Below, one piece after another: positions 62,354 to 64,000 of a stretch of DNA of 64,000 nt. A model generated the notes under the pieces. It saw only the letters and a list, made by a program, of their open reading frames with translations, had not been told where the DNA came from and ran no database searches. The stretch is taken from contig WGLS01000001.1 of NCBI GenBank assembly GCA_016125455.1, positions 558,001 to 622,000 on the forward strand. The letters are read 5' to 3'. Numbering within the stretch: position 1 is the first letter of the stretch; each line of letters begins with the position of its first letter. This DNA is from Alphaproteobacteria bacterium (lineage in GTDB: Bacteria; Pseudomonadota; Alphaproteobacteria; Caulobacterales; Parvularculaceae). Position numbers and translations under genes: made by a program.

Positions 62354-64000
62354 ATGTCCGACGCTTCGCCGCGCGCCGCGCGCGACTACAAGGACACGCT
62401 GTTCCTGCCCGACACGGATTTTCCGATGCGGGCGGGGCTGCCCAAGAAGGAGCCGGAATTGCTCCGCCGCTGGGCCGAGCAGGGGCTCTATGAGCAGTTG
62501 CGCGCCGACGCAAAGGGGCGCCCGACCTTTGTCCTGCATGATGGGCCGCCCTACGCCAATGGCCATATCCACATGGGCACCGGGCTCACAAAGATCCTCA
62601 AGGACATGATCGTCCGGTCACGTCAGATGACCGGATTCGACGCGAATTTCGTTCCCGGATGGGACTGCCACGGGCTGCCCATCGAATGGAAGGTCGAGGA
62701 GGAGTTCCGCGCCAATGGCCGGGCGAAGCGCGACGTTCCGCCGTCTGAATTCCGGGCGCGCTGTCGGGAGTACGCGCAGGGCTGGCTCGATATCCAGTCA
62801 GCGGAGTTTCAGCGCCTCGGCGGCGCCGGCGACTGGAAGACCCCGTATTCGACGATGGCGTTTTCCTCCGAGGCGACGATCGCAGGCGAATTGCTCAAGT
62901 TCCGCGACCTCGGCCTGCTCTATCGCGGCTCGAAGCCGGTGATGTGGAGCCCGGTAGAACAGACCGCCCTCGCCGAGGCTGAGATCGAGTACCACGATCA
63001 TCAGTCCACGACGATCTGGGTGAAGTTTCCGCTCGCCGGACGAACGTCACGCGGCGGCACCGGTCAGGAAGTTTTTGATCGATCCGACGCCCTATGGGAA
63101 ATGCGTTCCGCCTCCGTCGTGATCTGGACGACGACGCCATGGACGATCCCCGGCAACCGGGCGATCTGCTACGGCCCGGAGCTTTCCTACGGCCTCTACG
63201 AAGTGGCCGAGATGAAGGCCGATCTCGACTTCGAGCCATGGTCGAAGCCGGGCGACAGGCTGATCGTCGGCGACGCCCTTGCGGAAAGCGTTCGCGAAGC
63301 CGGCCTGATCGCGGAGTGGACGCGTGTCGCCGACGTTCCGGCGGCGACGCTCGCCGGCGCGGTCTGCCGCCACCCCCTTCGCGGACTCGAAGGGGGTTAC
63401 GGGTTCGACGTGCCGCTGCTGGCCGGCGACCACGTCACCGATGAGGCGGGCACGGGCTTCGTGCACACAGCGCCAAGCCACGGCGCGGAAGACTTCGACG
63501 CATGGCGCGCCCACGGCCAGCCGCTCGAGGACATTCCGCATACGGTCGATGAATTCGGCGCCTACACAAGGGAAGCCCCCGGGTTTGAGGGCAAGAAGGT
63601 CCTCGTCACAGAAGGCAAGAAGAAGGGCAAGGATGGCGACGCCAACAAGGCGGTGATCGACGCGCTGATTGCGCGCGGCGGCTTGCTCGCGCGTGGACGG
63701 CTGACGCATTCCTATCCCCATTCCTGGCGGTCGAAGGCGCCCGTCATTTTCCGCAACACGCCGCAATGGTTTATCGGAATTGATCGTCCGACCGCGAACG
63801 GCAAGACCTTGCGCGAAAATGCGCTCGCCGCCATTGAGGAAACTGAATTCGTTCCGGCGTCGGGCCGCAATCGGTTGCGCGCGATGGTGGCGACGCGGCC
63901 TGACTGGCTGATTTCGCGTCAGCGCGCCTGGGGCGTGCCGCTGCCATTGTTCGTGAATAGGGATACAGGCGAGCTTCTCGCCGACGCCAGTGTCGACGCC
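62354..64000 (+). CDS. ileS: Isoleucine-tRNA ligase (N-terminal part; cut by the window)
   Basis: The first 549 residues of a class I synthetase; the rest, including KMSKS and the anticodon-binding domain, lies beyond the right edge. The HIGH motif is [21 protein letters not shown] follows. The editing (CP1) domain has [15 protein letters not shown] and [16 protein letters not shown], so post-transfer editing of Val-tRNA should work. [14 protein letters not shown] marks the return to the Rossmann fold. The start is at 62354 behind GCGGGAAA. Residues up to 549 are open without frameshift. Confidence 0.97.
   Translation, partial: MSDASPRAARDYKDTLFLPDTDFPMRAGLPKKEPELLRRWAEQGLYEQLRADAKGRPTFVLHDGPPYANGHIHMGTGLTKILKDMIVRSRQMTGFDANFVPGWDCHGLPIEWKVEEEFRANGRAKRDVPPSEFRARCREYAQGWLDIQSAEFQRLGGAGDWKTPYSTMAFSSEATIAGELLKFRDLGLLYRGSKPVMWSPVEQTALAEAEIEYHDHQSTTIWVKFPLAGRTSRGGTGQEVFDRSDALWEMRSASVVIWTTTPWTIPGNRAICYGPELSYGLYEVAEMKADLDFEPWSKPGDRLIVGDALAESVREAGLIAEWTRVADVPAATLAGAVCRHPLRGLEGGYGFDVPLLAGDHVTDEAGTGFVHTAPSHGAEDFDAWRAHGQPLEDIPHTVDEFGAYTREAPGFEGKKVLVTEGKKKGKDGDANKAVIDALIARGGLLARGRLTHSYPHSWRSKAPVIFRNTPQWFIGIDRPTANGKTLRENALAAIEETEFVPASGRNRLRAMVATRPDWLISRQRAWGVPLPLFVNRDTGELLADASVDA

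Overview
The window is about 63-65% GC and gene-dense. It looks like a chromosomal segment of a non-phototrophic alphaproteobacterium near the Caulobacterales/Parvularculales/Hyphomonadaceae. The evidence is a large TonB-dependent receptor with nearby 2OG-type oxygenases and a SapC protein, a Caulobacter-type cpa/tad pilus locus, two exact TTAA-N7-TTAAC (CtrA-type) sites, a TipF-like degenerate EAL protein, AhpC/AhpD with OxyR, and HrcA/CIRCE-type control of groESL. I saw no rRNA, tRNA, CRISPR array, transposase or phage gene. The genus cannot be fixed from the sequence alone.

Layout. 1-5.9 kb: tail of a probable 2OG-Fe(II) oxygenase, TonB receptor, two small envelope proteins and an aspartyl-hydroxylase-like protein. 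5.9-8.3 kb: peroxide defence, with ahpC-ahpD divergent from oxyR. 8.5-11.1 kb: a 33-residue membrane peptide, an AI-2E/PerM-type permease and an odd AMP-ligase-like protein. 11.1-21.9 kb: tad/cpa pilus block (orphan secretin N-domain protein, Crp-like regulator, Flp pilin, cpaABCDEF, tadBC); tadE/F/G are not in the window. 21.9-26.5 kb: lytic transglycosylase, uracil-DNA glycosylase, ETF-quinone oxidoreductase. 26.4-32.9 kb: TPR lipoprotein, ispE, a WecA/MraY-like transferase, a polyprenyl diphosphate synthase and an S49 peptidase. 33-35.8 kb: small membrane protein, DEDDh exonuclease, alpha/beta hydrolase, SapC. 35.9-38.8 kb: DsbD/ScsB-like reductase with a one-cysteine redoxin. 39-45.5 kb: pgi, cyclophilin, hisS, methyltransferase, M19 dipeptidase, membrane protein. 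45.5-50.3 kb: MarC, LysM lipoprotein, glycosyltransferase, exosortase-EpsI fusion. 50.7-52.3 kb: overlapping operon of three exported proteins of unknown function. 52.4-54.6 kb: groES-groEL with CIRCE and a strong terminator. 54.7-62.1 kb: membrane protein with a degenerate TauD-like fold, OmpA lipoprotein, degenerate EAL protein, HAD protein, ribF, DUF2799-like lipoprotein, Asp/Arg-rich exported protein. 62.35 kb to the end: ileS, cut by the window edge.

The window mixes housekeeping genes with envelope and surface functions (pilus, exosortase/EPS, chaperone/pilin-like trio, LysM and OmpA lipoproteins). The most unusual items are the three-gene exported operon (50732-52304), the membrane-anchored pseudo-oxygenase (54753-56456), the AMP-ligase-like protein with an eroded P-loop (9947-11116), in-frame 18-bp duplications over the ahpD stop codon, and the CtrA-type sites in front of the TonB receptor and the lytic transglycosylase.
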